Shown here piece after piece: positions 62,481 through 64,000 of a stretch of DNA of 64,000 nucleotides. Under the pieces are notes generated by a model. That model saw only the letters and a list, made by a program, of their open reading frames with translations, was not told where the DNA came from and searched no databases. The stretch is from Streptomyces sp. A3M-1-3 (GTDB lineage Bacteria > Actinomycetota > Actinomycetes > Streptomycetales > Streptomycetaceae). The translations under genes were made by a program, and so were the position numbers. Numbering within the stretch: position 1 is the first letter of the stretch; the number at the start of each line of letters is the position of its first letter. The stretch covers positions 186,001 through 250,000 of the forward strand of contig NZ_JANAVP010000001.1 of NCBI RefSeq assembly GCF_024213665.1. The letters are read 5' to 3'.

Positions 62481-63419
62481 CTATCCCGTGGTGAACACGA
62501 CGTTCTCCACCGGCTCCCCCGCCGCGAACCGGGTCAGCTGAGCCGCCAGCAGACGCTTCGCACGCGGCATGAACGCCGAAGTGCTGCCGCCGACGTGGGG
62601 ACTGATGAGGACGTTCGGAGCGTGCCAGAGCGGATGGCCCGCCGGAAGCGGTTCCGGGTCGGTCACATCGAGGGCGGCGCACAGCCGGCCGGACTCCAGT
62701 TCGGCCAGTAGGGCCTTGGTGTCCACCACGGGACCGCGGGCGACGTTCACCAGCAGGGCCCCGTCCTTCATCCGAGCCAGGAAGTCGGCCCCCGCCAGCC
62801 CTTTCGTCCGCTCCGTGAGCGGGGTGGAAAGGATCACCACATCGGCTTCGGGAAGCAGCGCCGGGAGTTCGGAGAGGGCGTGCACCGGGCCGCGCTCTGT
62901 GGCGCGGGCGGAGCGCGCGACGCGCGCCACCCGCGCGCACTCGAAGGGTGCGAGCCGGTCCTCGATGGCGGCACCGATGGACCCGTAACCGACGATCAGC
63001 ACGGACTTGTCGGCGAGCGCGGGATAGAAGCCGGCCCGCCACTCCTCACTGTCCTGACCATGTACGAAGCCGGGTATGCCGCGCAGTGAGGCGAGGACCA
63101 GGGCGAGGGTGAGCTCGGCCGTGCTGGCCTCGTGGACACCGCGGGCGTTGCACAGGCATACGCCCACGGCGAGTTCGGGAAGTCCGGGCTCCACGTGATC
63201 GATTCCGGCCGAGAGTGTCTGTACGACGCGGACGGACCTCATCGCGGCCATCGGTCGGACCGCGATCTTCGGCCCCTTCATGTACGGCACCACATAGAAA
63301 ACGCAGTCGGCGGGGTCGGCGGGAAAGTCCTCGCCGCCGTCCCAGAAGCGGTAGTCGAAGCCCGCGGGGAGCCCTTCGATCTCGTCGGCCGGAATCGGCA
63401 GCCACACATCTGAAGTCAT
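62481..63419 (-). CDS. D-2-hydroxyacid dehydrogenase
   Basis: This 312-residue NAD(P)-dependent dehydrogenase has LSAGIDHVEPGLPELAVGVC, the nucleotide motif LIVGYGSIGAAIEDRLAPFE, the catalytic Arg in NVARGPVVDTKALLAELESG, Glu in VTDPEPLPAGHPLW and His in PHVGGSTSAF. Substrate (glyoxylate, hydroxypyruvate or similar) is not determinable. ATG 63419 fits the family start; the longer frame has none of its features. It diverges from the aldo/keto reductase gene. Confidence 0.9.
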   Translation of the reverse strand: MTSDVWLPIPADEIEGLPAGFDYRFWDGGEDFPADPADCVFYVVPYMKGPKIAVRPMAAMRSVRVVQTLSAGIDHVEPGLPELAVGVCLCNARGVHEASTAELTLALVLASLRGIPGFVHGQDSEEWRAGFYPALADKSVLIVGYGSIGAAIEDRLAPFECARVARVARSARATERGPVHALSELPALLPEADVVILSTPLTERTKGLAGADFLARMKDGALLVNVARGPVVDTKALLAELESGRLCAALDVTDPEPLPAGHPLWHAPNVLISPHVGGSTSAFMPRAKRLLAAQLTRFAAGEPVENVVFTTG

Positions 63420-63495
63420 GGTCAGGAGGCTATGCGAAGCAGCCGGAACCTCAGAGGTTGGTTTTGGGGACGGCCAGAGGGAGGGGTACGGGCAG

Positions 63496-64000
63496 GTGGA
63501 GCGCAGGACAATCGGGGCGGCAGCGCTCGAAGTGGGCGCCGTCGGACTCGGCTGCATGCCGATGAACTGGGCCTACACCGCCTCGCAGCAGAACGGCGAG
63601 CGCTCGCTGCGCACCGTGCTCGCCGCGCTCGACCGGGGTTCGACGCTCCTCGACACGGCGGAGTACGGCCCCTTCACCAATGAACTGCTGCTCGGCCGGG
63701 TGCTCAGGGAGTTGCGGTCCGAGGCGTTCGTGTCCACCAAGTGCGGGCTGCTGGTGGGCGATCAGCACATCGTGGCCAACGGCCGCCCCGGCTATGTGAA
63801 GCGGGCGTGCGACGCCTCGCTGCGCCGGCTCCAGACGACGTGATCGACCTCTACCAGCTGCACCGGGCCGATCCCGAGGTGCCGGTCGAGGAGACCTGGG
63901 GTGCGATGGCGGAGCTGGTGAGCGCCGGGAAGGCGCGGGCGCTCGGGCTGTGCGCGGTCGGGGCGCGGGCTTCGCGCCGCCCGGGCGCGCGGATGCATGA
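63496..64000 (+). pseudogene. Aldo/keto reductase gene with frameshift, 3' end outside window
   Basis: GTG 63496 behind GGGAGGGG starts a normal aldo/keto reductase ([51 protein letters not shown]). The frame closes at 63843 with TGA, but the next frame continues at once with [20 protein letters not shown] and [20 protein letters not shown] to the window edge. The joint is explained by loss of one G in what would be CAGACG-GACGTG near 63838. Either the gene is a fresh pseudogene or the base is a sequencing error. The Asp-Tyr-Lys-His catalytic set is present except for what lies outside. Confidence 0.75.

Overview
The window is high-GC actinobacterial chromosome and almost certainly Streptomyces. 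Codon third positions are overwhelmingly G or C, GTG starts are common, and the gene order matches, from memory, a conserved Streptomyces core segment: gltX - conservon 1 - conservon 2 - accE/accB - cimA - ureAB/ureC - ilvE - leuB - pruA/proline dehydrogenase - serA - ilvC - ilvN - ilvB - GGDEF protein. No rRNA, tRNA, CRISPR array, transposase or prophage gene was seen.

Layout. 1-2.1 kb: a formamide/formate divergon (AmiS/UreI channel and FmdB-type zinc ribbon on minus, NAD formate dehydrogenase on plus). 2.4-3.6 kb: a Cys-rich hypothetical protein and an RHH/PIN toxin-antitoxin pair. 3.7-5.9 kb: gltX coupled to an FAH-family hydrolase. 6-17 kb: a 58-residue peptide gene with a duplicated motif, then two complete tandem conservons (sensor kinase-like CvnA, roadblock CvnB, DUF742 CvnC, GTPase CvnD). 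17-19 kb: accE-accB acyl-CoA carboxylase. 19-30 kb: a more accessory stretch rich in secreted proteins (PL8 lyase, a GH101 relative without its catalytic barrel, M64 peptidase, subtilisin) with an XRE-TPR regulator, YceI and a membrane protein. 30-38 kb: cimA, then an operon of a urease-like enzyme (fused UreAB, a hidden 37-residue His-rich peptide, UreC lacking the flap cysteine), agmatine deiminase and TetR, facing an NCS1 permease. 38.5-41 kb: ilvE and leuB. 41-47 kb: small regulatory units (LysR/reductase, PadR/membrane protein), an AAC(2')-like acetyltransferase and decayed genes. 47-51.4 kb: proline catabolism with a PucR regulator. 51.4-53.7 kb: TetR/MFS exporter pair. 53.7-59.3 kb: serA and the ilvBNC operon with its leader-peptide attenuator. 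59.3-64 kb: a GGDEF/EAL protein, a 2-hydroxyacid dehydrogenase and a frameshifted aldo/keto reductase.

The amino-acid genes form a branched-chain theme: cimA, ilvE, leuB and ilvBNC are all on minus, at least two behind U-tract hairpins. Nitrogen scavenging is the second theme: formamide, agmatine, urea-like substrates and proline.

The most unusual items are: (i) the urease-like operon with a 37-codon gene translationally coupled on both sides and encoding HPDHAHE; (ii) near-identity of cvnD1 and cvnD2 beside divergent sensor domains, suggesting gene conversion; (iii) the GH101 relative lacking its catalytic domain; (iv) the duplicated-motif 58-residue peptide; and (v) three freshly broken genes (metallophosphoesterase, a conserved hypothetical fused to an orphan antitoxin, aldo/keto reductase). 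All protein identifications are from reading motifs; no database search was run.
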